A stretch of DNA of 64,000 nt from Pleodorina starrii (lineage: Eukaryota; Chlorophyta; Chlorophyceae; Chlamydomonadales; Volvocaceae): NCBI GenBank assembly GCA_030267565.1, contig BRXU01000010.1, forward strand, positions 423,501-487,500, given 5' to 3'. Shown piece by piece: positions 50,101 through 62,432 of this stretch. Below the pieces are notes generated by a model. It made no database searches. It was not told the DNA's origin and saw nothing but the letters and a program-made list of their open reading frames with translations. Position 1 is the stretch's first letter, and each line of letters begins with the position of its first letter. The translations under genes and the position numbers were made by a program.

Positions 50101-51051
50101 ACAGCACACAGCACACAGCACGCCTCACCGCACCTTGATCCTCGCCGCCAGGTCCGCTGCGAACACCGCACTCAGCGCCAGGTCTGCGTTGTGGCGCCAG
50201 GAGCCCCGCACCGCCGGCTCGTAGGTGCTCCAGATGTAGAGGCCCACGAAGGCCAGAGAGGCGGCCACCTGGCCCACCTGCCTCGGGGGAGGGGGGGTTC
50301 AGGGAGTGATATGCTCCTTTATATAAGAATGGGTCACTGCGGCCCACCTGGGTGGGGGGGAGGGGGGGAAGGGGAAGGCGCGAGGTGGGGGATGCAGAGC
50401 GGGCGGGGGATGACTCGGTTAGGCGGTGAGGCGCGGTGGGGGCGTTGCGGGGCGGGTGAGCGGCATGGGGCTCCGGTCAGAGGGAAGAACGGAAATGGGC
50501 GGTGGGACAGCCCGGCAGCTGCAGTGCTGCGGCGCTGCCGTAACGCGAAAGACGTGGCAGCCGGGGATTGGTAGGTGGTGGTGGTGATGTGGTGGTGGTG
50601 GTGGTGGTGGTAGGTCAGGCAGGCGTGGGAGGGGGGAGAGCCGCTTTGCTTCCTAAGGCTGGTGGGGGAGGGCGTGCGGCTCCTGCAACTGCACTGTGCG
50701 AGCATCCCTGGAGCCCACCCACCCCCCAGTTCGGGAAGAGGCCCATCCGCTGCGCCCGGTGAGCCCTTGCCGTGCGTCTGCACACCGGCCTCCCTGAAGT
50801 GGCCCGGACCTCTGCGGCGGCGGCGGCCGGGAGGGCTGTGGTCCGGGCTGCCCTCTCCCTCCCCCTCTCCCCCACCCGCCGGTTGCAACCCGCCAATTCC
50901 CTCCTCCCCGTGCGCCCTGGCCGGCCGGCCGGACCTGAAGCAGCAGTCGCAGCTCCACGCCCGCCCAGGAGGCCACCCGCAGCCGCGCCGCTCCCTCCTT
51001 CACGGCCTGCGACAAGCAGGGAGCACACACGGGAGGATAGCTGCCGAGCAT
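37629..51051 (-). CDS. BK/Slo-like voltage- and ligand-gated K+ channel
   Basis: Eighteen exons, all phases consistent, 1512 residues if the ATG at 51051 is used: 51051-50935, 50277-50134, 49668-49511, 48958-48853, 48325-48178, 47375-47179, 46439-46356, 45823-45714, 45196-45103, 44788-44612, 43825-43585, 43321-41529, 41125-41002, 40303-40144, 39911-39776, 39369-39100, 38603-38400, 37904-37629. Membrane part: S1 VAASLAFVGLYIW, S4 LRWFRIFRALRLLRLC with regularly spaced Arg, S5/pore ending in filter TVGYG (212-216), S6 RLIVLVFMAVGVVLIP. Cytosolic RCK1-like part: HLMVLGNKPSYEF, GSVLSAADL, AIKSYTKCVPLTVQ. RCK2-like part: GHIILAGALDSFVEFARVL, YGAGRVVVPALVDTFTIQAF, GLYRSKSENPAW. Such channels conduct K+ out across a membrane when depolarised or when an ion or metabolite binds the RCK ring. 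Oddities: Val follows TVGYG where Asp is usual, and exon 12 carries an Ala/Gly/Ser-rich insert. Intron 4 starts either GC (after CAG at 48853) or at an upstream GT. The start could also be further upstream. Confidence 0.85.
38799..38860 (+). repeat. Dispersed repeat A in channel intron 16
   Basis: GTAAAAAGAAAATACCGCAG and GGAGACGGCGTTATCGAACG, antisense to the host gene. Flanked by a GGGGAGGGGATGGGTCGGGG minisatellite (38625-38795). Confidence 0.8.
38885..38925 (-). repeat. Intron module E in channel intron 16
   Basis: Read on the minus strand: CGCAGGGTTTCTTG, then TTCTTGCAAATTCACTCATC. A close copy in the same sense orientation lies at 45990-46035 (CGCAGGGCTTCTTGTTCATC, CTTGCAAGTTTCACTC), in intron 7 of the same gene. 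Confidence 0.75.
41529..43321 (-). other. Giant low-complexity exon of the K+ channel
   Basis: A single 1793-nt exon begins with the conserved FGRVVLNPPH and SDQLVLLAHCE, which fits the end of the first RCK region. It continues with poly-Ala, poly-Gly, SINSINSSNSSSNSSNS and (TG)n runs, then ends SPMGRPYALV before the next conserved exon (GHIILAGAL). The insert sits in the linker between RCK1 and RCK2, which is also variable in animal BK. Long open frames on the opposite strand are shadows of the GC-rich repeats. Confidence 0.8.
44881..44908 (-). repeat. Intron module C in channel intron 9
   Basis: Minus-strand reading CGGGCTCCGGCCTATACGTG then GATAACCCCC, about 90 nt before the exon starting at 44788, in sense orientation. 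Confidence 0.85.
45857..45882 (-). repeat. Intron module C in channel intron 7
   Basis: Minus-strand reading GTGCTCCGGCCTATACGTGG then ATACCCCCC, followed by a pure C-rich tract to the acceptor of the exon at 45823, about 30 nt away. Confidence 0.85.
46500..46567. repeat. GAGCTGCAGCTGAG tandem repeat
   Basis: About four 15-bp units built of GAGCTGCAGCTG, with overlapping PvuII and PstI palindromes, in channel intron 6. Confidence 0.9.
47024..47060 (-). repeat. Dispersed repeat A, reverse copy
   Basis: CCGTCTCCGTCTCCGCTGCG then GTATCACTTTTTACCC, in channel intron 6, sense to the channel. Confidence 0.75.
48331..48614. repeat. (GGGGT)n then (GGGTT)n arrays
   Basis: About 170 bp of exact GGGGT pentamers change, through three GGGCTTGGGT units, into about 105 bp of GGGTT pentamers. 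The block sits in channel intron 4, starting six bases from the acceptor of the pore exon, so on the transcript it is the pyrimidine tract (ACCCC)n. The plus strand has strong G-quadruplex potential. Confidence 0.97.
49718..49743 (-). repeat. Intron module D in channel intron 2
   Basis: Minus-strand reading CATATAAAGGAGCATATCAC followed by C-rich sequence up to the acceptor of the exon at 49668, about 50 nt away. Confidence 0.85.
50299..50325 (-). repeat. Intron module D in channel intron 1
   Basis: Minus-strand reading TATATAAAGGAGCATATCAC, then TCCCTGAACCCCCCC and the acceptor GAGGCAG before the exon at 50277. Confidence 0.85.
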
Positions 51052-51195
51052 CGCCCGCGCCGGGTAACGAGCGGTGTATGCCCCTTCGCGGTGGCGGCGG
51101 GGCGACCGTATCCGCGGGAACAGCCGGGAGACGCGGGCGCCTTCCTTCGGACCAGGGGGTTCCGGCGGGGCGCTGGGACATTGCGTTCGTGGCAA

Positions 51196-52603
51196 TCATT
51201 TAAACTGTTTGTCGCCTTTGCCTTTTGAAGTTTTCACGAGCTGGGAGGTCCGTATTGGACGGCGGTTGGTGACGCGTTAGCGGTAGTTATGGGTCGACCG
51301 TTACGACAATTTGCATGCGGCCCTTCCTCCCAATTGTTGATGCGTTAAGGCACAATCAATATTAACATATTACGAGTCCCAGTTCTGTGTCCCGTATGGG
51401 CCTGTGGTTACGAAGATAGGCTCGAGATGATGGTGGCCACCAAACGATACACACGTCTACCAGGGGCCGCCTTTATAATTGCGACCAATCTATGTCAACA
51501 AGCGAGCACACGCAAATTCATCGGCAACTAACTGCGTGAACCGCCATTGGATTTAGCACGTGTGAGTCAACTAGGGTGAACCCTAACAATGAATCCGAGG
51601 CAGGCAAGACCCATCAAATCGGAAATTAACTTACTGAAGTCAAATCAGCAATCACCCTGTCGAGCCGTCTTTCCGAAGTCGACGCCCCGTCGCCAGCCGT
51701 CTCATGTCGGAAAGCAGCAATAACGGGCAGTCGACGGAATTGCAGCAACCTTTTGTTCCCTACATTCGCACTGTTCGAAAGAAAAGGTTGGGGTATCCGC
51801 TGCCGTCTAGCTAATGCAGTCGTAAGTGAGGGGGAAAGCATTTAGAAGGCTTTCGTTGCTGGGACTTGCATTAAGGTTGCCCTCACAAAATAACTTGTCC
51901 CGCTGTCTGTAAAGTCAAGAAATGTGGGCGACTGGCTGAGTCTACGTAGGAAACAAAAGTGCACGTTTGCAACGGATTTCCGTACAACGTGTCTGCGTCT
52001 GAAACTTCGCAAACATTTACACGTCACACGTCACAGCAAGTCGTCACGCAAGAACCAGATGCCTGCCATCTGAGTTCACCTTTCGCAGTAGGCAACCGTG
52101 TACTCACTAGTCGGTCATGCAGACCAAGTTCAAGCTAGGGGGCCGGAAGCACGAGGTTTACCCCCCCCTCATTCACGACTCCCTAGGAGCGCGCGCACCT
52201 CCCAACGGAATCCGCCTGCTATACATCCTATGCACAGCGTCTGTTCAAACTTGGCATCCAGCGCTGCCCCCTAACCTGCCCCTACCCAGCTACGCCGCGC
52301 CAGTTGGACGCTTGCCCAGCATTATGCATGTGCCTGCGGAAAGCGGTACGCCCCGCAAGCATTTGCGAGTGACCGCCGCGGCAACCTGCCGAGCCATCTG
52401 GGCCTGCCCGCAGCTGTTCAAGACTTCCTCCACACCCCATCATCCCAATGCCCGAGTACAACACGTCAGGAACTGAGGGGTGCATACGCTCTCCAATCTG
52501 TGCCAATGCTCCCGAAGTCGAACGGCACTGCCCCGTCTCCCAGTACAACGCCGCCTAGGCGGCAACCAGAGGGACGTGGAACATGCCGCCACAGCCGTGT
52601 AGC
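51196..52603. other. Intergenic region between channel and actin
   Basis: Markedly lower GC than the genes, with no long open frame of note. It should hold the channel promoter (minus strand) and the actin 3' UTR. The minus-strand TGTAA at 52021-52017 is a candidate actin poly(A) signal. Confidence 0.5.
52017..52021 (-). terminator. Candidate TGTAA poly(A) signal of actin
   Basis: TGTAA is the usual volvocine poly(A) signal. This copy lies about 580 bp past the actin stop codon; the distance is long but plausible for these algae. No closer copy was seen. Confidence 0.35.
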
Positions 52604-54898
<2,295 letters not shown>

Positions 54899-56264
54899 TG
54901 TAGCACGCCTGCGTCCGGCCGGAAGCAAAACGGCGCCAGCGTATTGTTGGCGATCCAGGATATGCCAGGTCCAAGATAGTCGCCATCAACGCGCGGTGTG
55001 CAATTGTGAATCAATACCGCTGTACTAGGACCGGCTTTAGCAAGACATTTGCCTTTGGCAGCTGCGGTGGCAGAAGTTGGGACACTCTGTGCGTACCTTG
55101 TCGAAAAGTGGAGGACGGTCGGTAAACGGTCTTAAAAGTGACGACAGGCGTCTTAAGCGTGGCGTGGCTTCAATGAGAAGAAGCGGTGAGGTAAAGTTGG
55201 GCTAAGTACTGCTTTTCGAAAGCTTGTACGGCTTCGCTTTAAGGGCGAATTTGCGCGGGAGCCCGAAAGTCGCGAACATTTGCTGATACGGGCATACACT
55301 GTTAGCTATTCGCTGGCCAGCAGGGTCGGCGTTGTTGTCGTGGCCTCCTCCGTTGGCACCATCCCGCTTCAAGCTCGCTGCTTGTGCTTACGCGCGTGGC
55401 GGCAACAGTTAGATGTATCCAACGTAGCATTAACCATTTGGGTCATTATGGAGACTATCTGATGATATAGATTCCTTTGTTCTCAGCCGGTAGCCAACAG
55501 GCAAGAGAGCACGAACGCTTACCCATACTTGCCACATTAAGCCATACCTGTGGCATGGGTTTGCGTAAAATATGAGAAATAAGGTGCAGGATACATGCAA
55601 ACACTCGAAGGCTACAGCTCAACAGCGCATGGGCGCGAAAGGACTCGTTCATTTACGCCCTGGCGCCTTTCCCTACACTAAGAGAGTCTCTCCGAGCAGT
55701 GCCAGGACATACACATGCCTTACAGACGCATAGTAACCAGTGAGCTAGGCTGTGTTGGGGACAGCCCTGGAGGGCCCATCTCGTCGTCACCTGTCTACCC
55801 GACTCTAGGGCATTCAGCGAAGGGCATTGTCAGTGGCAGGGCACGCGCGCGCATGATTCACGGAGACGCTGTGAGGCTCCGCAGCTGGCGTTGGGGCTGT
55901 TAATGCGGGTGCCGATTGCATGGCTCGGCGTTACCGTTTTGCGACATCCCAATCGAGCAAGCACGGGGAGTACGGCCGATCACGCCATGGCACATTGGGG
56001 CCCAGAACAGCTCTGAAGCTTCGTCCGCATGCCAAGCACGCGTCCGGGAAGCACCGTAGCGCCTACAAGGCCATGTGTCAAGCCCAGGTCTTACAAACGA
56101 CATTTAGCGACATCTTGTCCCCCACGCATGGACGCCAGGACAGTACGGACAGTCATTGCTTACGGGCATTCGGGCACAAACTGCTCAAACCAAAGGCCTC
56201 GTCACCCCGTCTGCACCAATACGCAAGTAAGCGTGGAACTAAACATTAGCCGCGGGCATATCAG
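54899..56264. other. Upstream region of actin, no gene recognised
   Basis: Contains the actin 5' flank (minus strand); no clear TATA box. Short open frames only, none recognisable. Confidence 0.5.
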
Positions 56265-56659
56265 TCATGTAGCCTGACACTCGGCGTCGCTCAGTCCAGC
56301 AGCCGTGCAGACCACCTGTCCGCTGTCAAGAAGGGCGGCGCCCGCAACGAATACACTGCCAGCTATAGGTATTCGCGGCAAGTCGCTCCCTTCATGCCTT
56401 CGGTTACCCGCCTTTCCATGGCGGTGTGGTGGAGCACGTAAAGGCCCAAGCCGGCTGTAAGTAAGCCGGACGGGGCCGCGATCCCGAACAAAGGCGCAGC
56501 GCTTGTCATAAAGGCCGGGGGGGATTGCGTGCAGGCCCCGCTCAGAACAAGCCCACATCCAGAAGCGCACACAGCACCGGGTCGCATTGCTTGGCAGTAC
56601 CAACCAGTGGCCCCGTAACACACCGCCCCATGCACGAAGCCCCCTACAGTGGAGAGCAT
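56265..56659 (-). pseudogene. Possible small membrane protein, reading frame broken or spliced
   Basis: A frame starting ATG at 56659 contains a hydrophobic helix LFGIAAPSGLLTAGLGLYVL followed by HHTAMERR and stops at 56363. A second frame continues with AGSVFVAGAALLDSGQVVCT and ends at 56265. The hydrophobic pattern runs across the frame change, so this may be a small two-helix protein with an intron I cannot place, or a decayed gene. A GTAACC...TATAG segment could be a very short intron, but it does not join these two frames. I do not recognise the family. Confidence 0.3.
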
Positions 56660-56686
56660 ATAAGTCAGGCCACCGTCTACACCCCG

Positions 56687-56742
56687 CCCTAGTACTAAGC
56701 CCCCGCCCTAGTACTAAGCCACCGCCCCTAGTACTAAGCGAC
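56687..56742. repeat. CCCTAGTACTAAGC tandem repeat
   Basis: Three copies of CCGCC(C)CTAGTACTAAGCC, 18-20 bp each, just upstream of the possible small membrane protein. Confidence 0.9.
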
Positions 56743-56883
56743 CCTCGCAGCGCACTTCCTCACTTATAACCGCTGCACGGACAGTACCGCCCGGCAGGCC
56801 CCCAGGCCCCAGCCCCCCAGTGCAGGGAGGCCGTGTGGTCCGCCTGAACACCCTTCGACCACCTCGACCGCCTTCCCTTCCCT

Positions 56884-56968
56884 TCCCCCGCTCACAAGGC
56901 TTCCACATTACGCCCCACGCAGCCCCCAAACAGCCCGCGCAGGAACCTGCTCAACTTGCGCCTAGGGC
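56884..56968 (-). pseudogene. Orphan duplicate of the last ~25 codons of the gene at 59160
   Basis: About 85 bp is nearly identical to 59152-59238: CTCACAAGGCTTCCAC, then GCCCCACGCAGCCCCCAAAC, then AGCCCGCGCAGGAACCTGCT. Read on the minus strand it encodes KLSRFLRGLFGGCVGRNVEA and the stop. Two differences (ACGTTGCG versus ACATTACG) look like transitions at CpG-like sites. Nothing upstream matches the parent gene, so it is a fragment without its own coding body. It lacks the hAT element that follows the parent stop codon. Confidence 0.85.
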
Positions 56969-58095
56969 CCCTGCTATGATTCCGGTCAACCTAACGACGA
57001 CCAGTGTCAGAGCTGGTCCGAGGTCCCCCTTGTCACCATGATCATTCAAGCTGAGGGGCCCAGATTGGCCCGCATGTGGCTGCTGGGGGCGTTCAGTCCG
57101 CAGCGGACAGCCAACGGTGATGGGCCACAGCCCGTTTGGGTCCGGTGTTACACTCCGTGGGGTGTTGCATTCCCCGGTGCTGCTGAGGGGTGGGGGAAAC
57201 GGCTGGCTAGTCAGCAGGGCATCGGCAATTCGGCATCGGGCATCGGCAGCACCACACCGATTCATACCAATCAAATAGACCTAGCCACCCCGAGCGTGCA
57301 ACAACGCGTCTGTCTGCATGAACGGCCGCAACACCCCTTGCCCATCCCATCCGTGGATAATCAACCATCAATCCAGAATAACGCCGGTGAAGTGCACACC
57401 CCGTCAAACAGCCGTCCAGCGAATCTGCCTGCCTGCCAAAGGGCAGGGGGCGGTGTGCGTATCGTTGTCTTATCCTTCCAATCCCCGTAGAGCCTACTGC
57501 CCTGCCTTCATTCCGTGATGCCATGCATCCCCCCACCCTTTTGCGTGTTCATTCGTTGTACGGCATGGCTCGATTCCCAGGCTGCCGCATCATGCAAGTG
57601 GCCAACCCCCCTGCCTTCCAAGGCGATCAAGTACGACAGCGCGCGCGTAAGCCAAAGCCGTGAAGCAACAAGCAAGCCCCTTGGGTGGGGTCAGGGGCAC
57701 CCCCCTCAAGCAAAACACACACAGCAGGCCGTGTCGGAACGGCCATCGGGCCATGCGCGTGTACATGCGCCACCCTGAACCAACGAACGTTCAACCCCTG
57801 TACACTACACATCAGTGTCTCCTTCTTAGAAACAGCGGGCTGCCTCAGTGGCACCCAAGCTGTCACGCTATGGTATCTGCCAGAGTCACAGAGCCAGCGT
57901 GACAAAGCAAATAAGCAATGCGCGCAGCCTCCCGTTCAAGGGGGCCCATCAGTCGGCAAGTCGGGCCCCGATCTCCCCTCCGCGGTGCAGTCCAAATCCT
58001 ACCCGGGCGGGCATCAGTTCAGGGTGGCCGTGCGGGCCTCAGGCAACGAAATAAGCCCGGTTGCACCCAGTTCAGTTCGCCACGGCATCGACCGC
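56969..58095. other. Region between duplicate and transposon, no gene recognised
   Basis: Only short domain-free frames. GGCATCGG(C)/GCATCGGCA units repeat at 57220-57250. No transposase-like motif was seen. Confidence 0.45.
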
Positions 58096-58196
58096 CTGTA
58101 ACGACCGGCGGTTACAATACCGTGCGACGCCTTTCTTAGGCTCTATGTTGGCCGTTTGTACGGCATCTGCACGGTATTGTAACCGCCGCGTTACAG
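58096..58196. repeat. Small inverted-repeat element (101 bp) or hairpin
   Basis: Arms 58096-58125 and 58169-58196 are reverse complements except for a 2-bp insertion (CTGTAACG, then CGGCGGTTACAATACCGTGC). The centre is 43 bp. Both arms contain TTACAATAC/GTATTGTAA, so a TGTAA signal is present on each strand. No target duplication is visible. It ends four bases before the hAT target site. Confidence 0.85.
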
Positions 58197-58208
58197 CACC
58201 CTCCCTTC

Positions 58209-59145
58209 TAGGGTTGGCCGGGATACTATACTAGAAAAGAGTATTAGTATAGTATAGTACTATTATAGTACTATTTACTAGTTGGAGGCCGAAAATGGCA
58301 CTATTTACGACAGCCGTACAGAGTATTATAGTATACTATAATATAGTACTATGTAGTACTATCGGGACCACGACATAGTACGTTTTACTATATGTGGCAA
58401 CCGGCAGGTCGGCCGCCGCCGTCTTATACTTGGAATTCGAAGTGTGTAACGGCAGGCAGCACATCGATTGTGCACCCTTTTAGTAGTTGAAATGCCTCCG
58501 AGGGCAGACCCTGCGAAAAGGGGCCTGCAACCTGGTCCTGATGTGGGGTTTGCCGTAGATTTGGTGGGGTTTTGGTGGAGTTCTGGCGGGGACGTTCGGG
58601 TTATTGCAAAGTTTGATTGTTTAGCGATCGACCAGAAGTGCTTCGTGTTTGGCATAAACTGCCCGTGACTATCTGGGATCGGTCTGAGGTGTGTCTGGCA
58701 CTTCCACGCGGACTGGACGGGGGACTCCCGGGGCGTCCGACTCTAAACGTGCTTCAAGGTACCCCAGAGGGCTCCCTTTTAGAAAGTAAAATTAAATATA
58801 GGAAGTATTAGTAAAGATGATTCCAATGGTGTTATTTTGAGCCAAAACGGGTGGGTGTACGGGTCCCCTACCCAAGAGACTCCCATGGGCGTCCGACTCT
58901 GAAGGGGCTGTAAGGTGCCCCAGACCGCTCCCTTTCAGAAAGTAAAATTACATTTAGGAAGTATTAATAAAGAGGATTCCAAGGGTGTTATTTTGAGCCA
59001 AAACGGGTGGGTGTACGGGTCCCCTACCCAAGAGAATGTTCCCCGGATAGTAAATAGTAATCTAGTACTATTTACTATATATAGTACTATGTAGTACTAC
59101 ATATTACTATACGTCCTCGGGAAAATAGTATTTTTGCCAACCCTA
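58209..59145. mobile_element. Non-autonomous hAT-like transposon, 937 bp
   Basis: Perfect 10-bp terminal inverted repeats TAGGGTTGGC (58209-58218) and GCCAACCCTA (59136-59145) are bracketed by a perfect 8-bp duplication CTCCCTTC (58201-58208 and 59146-59153). Eight-base target duplications with short TIRs starting YARNG are the mark of the hAT superfamily. The ends are packed with TAGTACTAT-type subterminal repeats on both strands, as expected of transposase-binding sites. There is no open frame for a transposase, so it must be mobilised in trans. The body carries a 155-bp tandem duplication. It is AT-rich compared with all surrounding DNA. The perfect duplication suggests a recent insertion. 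Confidence 0.9.
58723..59035. repeat. 155-bp tandem duplication inside the hAT element
   Basis: Copies 58723-58877 and 58878-59035 share GACTCCC...GGGCGTCCGACTCT, AGAAAGTAAAATTA, AGGAAGTATTA and GAGCCAAAACGGGTGGGTGT, with about 10% difference, so the duplication is older than the insertion itself. Confidence 0.9.
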
Positions 59146-59159
59146 CTCCCTTCCCTCGC

Positions 59160-60666
59160 TCACAAGGCTTCCACGTTGCGCCCCACGCAGCCCCCAAACA
59201 GCCCGCGCAGGAACCTGCTCAACTTGCGCTTGGGGGCCTTGGACGGCTGGGCGGTCGCCTCGGCGGTGGGAGCCTCCTCCTTCTCAGTCTCGGTCGTCAG
59301 TGACGGGCGGGGCGAGGCGCACACGGGCACAGCCTTCGTCACAGCAGTGACAGGCGCCAGCGGGGCCGGGGCCTGAAGCACGGGCCCGGTGCAGTCGTAG
59401 TTTGGCGGCAGGCTGTGGTTGTGGTTGTGGAAGGAGCTGTCGCGGAGCCGCTGGCGCAGATCCGCAACGCGCTCCTCAAGAGTCTTGCAGTGACGGGGCA
59501 GGTCCGGGAGCTCGTCAGCGGGGCGGCAGGTCTTGAGGAGGCGCTGGCGTATCTGTTCCAGCCTGGCGAGCGAGCTCTCCTGGGCCGTCATGGCAAGGGG
59601 CGTGGCGGCGGTGGTGGGCGGTGGGGCAGGGCAGCAGCAGGAGTGCGGCACGGTGTCGTCTGCAGCGGTGCGGGGCTCCTGCTCTGCCTGGCTGCTGCTG
59701 CTGGGCAGTGATGAGGTCGGCCGCTTGGCAGAGCTGCACGCGGCGCAAGGGGCAACCGAGGCGGTGGAGGATGGGGAGTCGGAGGCGGTGGAGGATGGGG
59801 AGTCGGGGGAGGAGCTGGATGTGGAATCGATGGCGGCGGCGACGCAGCTGCTACTGGGGCTGAGGCTGCAGCTGCTGCTGCTGGCGCTGAGAGAGCTTGA
59901 GGGGCAGTCCCCGCAGGAAGAGCTGCTGGCGCTGCGGAGCAAGTCGGAGGAGGCGCAGGTGTCCGACGTGGTGGCGGCCGGCCCTTTGTCCCCGGAACAA
60001 CCGCACGGCTGCTCCTCAACGGGCTGTTGCGGGCCGGCGGTGAAGGAGGACGGAGGCGGGTAGGTGCAGGGCTTCTGCAGGGCTACCGTGTCGTCACAGT
60101 TTAGGGCTTCGCACATGGGTTCGGGCTCGGGCTCGCCTCCCGAGGGAGCCAGGTCCGCGCCCGAGGTCCGGATTGACAGCCCCGGACCCGCCCCCGCCTG
60201 GCGCTTGCTGATGGCATCAGCATTACCAGCAGCGGGGGCTGCAGGCAGGCGTGTGGAAATCCTCGTGAAGGGCTGTAGCCTGGAGGGAGCCGGACGTGCG
60301 GCCGACGACGCTGACGATGTTGGTGCCTTTGGGATGCCTTTTTTGGCTTGAGCCTGCATGTAGAGGAGATGGTGCAGGGTTCCACCCAGAGAGAAGGGAA
60401 CTGATCAGCTGTTGCTAAAGCATTCCCTCATCAGTCGTCAGGTGCGCGCACGGCTGATCAACCACGAAACGTCGACATACATTAGAATCTCATAGAATAA
60501 CATAGGACAAGGTAACATAGTCCCGAGGTCCAATCCAACTGCAAATCCGCGTCCTGCTACTGAAGCTTACCATCGCCGCCTGTGCCTTGCTGCTGGGCGC
60601 CGCCGTCTCCTCAGCAATGGCGACATGGGATACCTGGGAAGGCATCTTTGGGATGCGAGAGGCCAT
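59160..60666 (-). CDS. Ser/Ala/Pro-rich protein of unknown function
   Basis: Two exons: 60666-60571 and 60353-59160 (donor GTAAGC, acceptor ATGCAG, phase 0), 429 residues. The start MASRIPKMPSQVSHVAIAEE follows a run of A/T, and a TATA box lies upstream. Residues about 150-260 are a Ser/Cys-rich low-complexity stretch (SSSSCSLSPSSSC). A likely amphipathic coiled-coil follows: SLARLEQIRQRLLKTCR and CKTLEERVADLRQRLRD. The C-terminus is basic and amphipathic, KRKLSRFLRGLFGGCVGRN, and could act as a membrane or protein anchor; the Cys would allow lipid attachment, but that is inference. No family is recognised. The last 25 codons are duplicated at 56.9 kb. A transposon has landed 7 bp past the stop codon (target-site copy 59146-59153), so its 3' UTR is altered. 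Confidence 0.75.
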
Positions 60667-60835
60667 TCTAAAAAAACCTCAAGGGCCTTGGCTTCGCAAA
60701 ACCAAAAAGCGAGAGCGCTTTCTGGTAAGTAGATAGCTGCGCGATCGGCAGCGTTGGGGATTAGCAGCGGAAAATAAAGTGAGTAACAGTTTGAGTATAC
60801 GTAAAATAAGGTATGTTTCTGGCCAACGTGCGGCC

Positions 60836-60842
60836 TTTTATA
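60836..60842 (-). promoter_or_regulatory. TATA box of the gene starting at 60666
   Basis: Minus-strand TATAAAA within GTATAAAAGGCCGCAC, 170 bp upstream of the ATG; the position would allow a 5' UTR of about 140 nt. Confidence 0.5.
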
Positions 60843-62432
60843 CGATGGCAGTTCCCTGCAAGCGCCATCGACAGCCCAGAAGAAGAGACCGTGTGACCCC
60901 AGCCGATAGCAACATCAAGCTTTGTAATATTGAAACAAGGTGATAAGAGTTGAACTACGGCGCTCGCGGCTTTCGGCCGCAGCCCGCAGGTACAGTATTA
61001 TACACGTTAGCACGTTACGTTGACGGTTGGGGCTTAACTCCCTTCCAGTCCTATTCATCGCCACTGTAAAGCCCAGCATGTCAGACTGTGTGCGATCCTT
61101 CCTCGTTTTCACTAAATCTACCGAAGGGCGGACGTCCCGCCGACACCGTTGCGCTCGTGTCGACCGCCAACCATGCCGAAAGCAGTTATCGCACCAAGGT
61201 ATTTTATCAAACCATTTGCCAAGCAGAAACCGACAGCAGATCCAAACCATAAAGCTTTGGTCTATTAATCAGCTCATATGCATGAGGCCCAAGTGTGCCC
61301 AACGAATCCTCCGCCCAACAACCCCGCCCTCCGCCACACAACCCACCGAACCGTCATCCTGTCGCGCGCTGTCATCCGCTTACGAAGAGCGCCCACGGCA
61401 CCTTCAGCTCCGAGGTTCGCTGTGTACCAATCGCCGCCGCAGTGTTCCTGCGATACGGGCGGGTCGGTGAACGCGCCCCTTTAACCGGCATGCCTCCTTG
61501 CCCTTCCCGGGGTCAAACCCCCGGAATACGTGGCCAGCCTGATCCCAGATGGTGCGATGATGAAGCAGGAAGCGACGACGGGCAGGCAATGCGGGGGCAT
61601 GACGCGTGGTCATTACTTCAGGGCGTCACGTTGATGTGGAGCCGCCAAAATGTGGCGCCAGCATCCGCACCTGCGATTGGTGGCTCGTGCATGTAGGGGG
61701 CGCTCGAGCCAGGCCCTGTAGCCAGGCACAAGCCCCGGCACGTCGGTCGGAATGGAAAGAGTATAAGAGAAAACCGTAGCTTGGGGTGCATGTCCAAGCC
61801 GGCTGGCATGCGGTCCCTTTCTTTGGCAAGCTAGCCAGATTGACCCACGGGTCATGGTCCCACCTGAAGACGCCCTCACCGGTTCCTTGCGGCCGGAAAG
61901 CCGTGATACCATGGCCCCAATACTGCGGCGTGCAATTCCCCCGCCTGCCTGCCGTGCACCGCGCGTGCACACGAGGTGGCCACATGCGGCGGTTTGTGGG
62001 AGGCCGCCCTCCCGCAGCCGGCAGTGACGACAGTGCTGCACCAGCATCCCGCGTTCCCGCGCACGTGCCGCGCCAATTGCTCCGACGACGTTCCACCCAC
62101 TACGTATCACCGCGACGTCCTTTTCTGCCAAGGGGAATGCTTGTGGCATTTGAGTTGTGTCTTAGAAGCCTCCAGCCGCACTCGTGGCCCCGACATGTTG
62201 GGGTGGAGCATCAAACAGACTTCACCGTTAGCGTCGAGGCGCTTTGTGCGTCCCTTGACATGCACGCGCGCAGGAGCCCCGTCATCTGTTTTTGCGGTGC
62301 GACCTGGCAGCAAGGGGGCGGTGCCCACTGCTCGGGCTCCATAACAGTATTCGTTGCAGTGGGCTCCAAGCGGGCTCACGATCCTCCCGGGCCCTGTGAG
62401 GACCGGGAGGACAGGGCCCAGAGGACCGGGAC

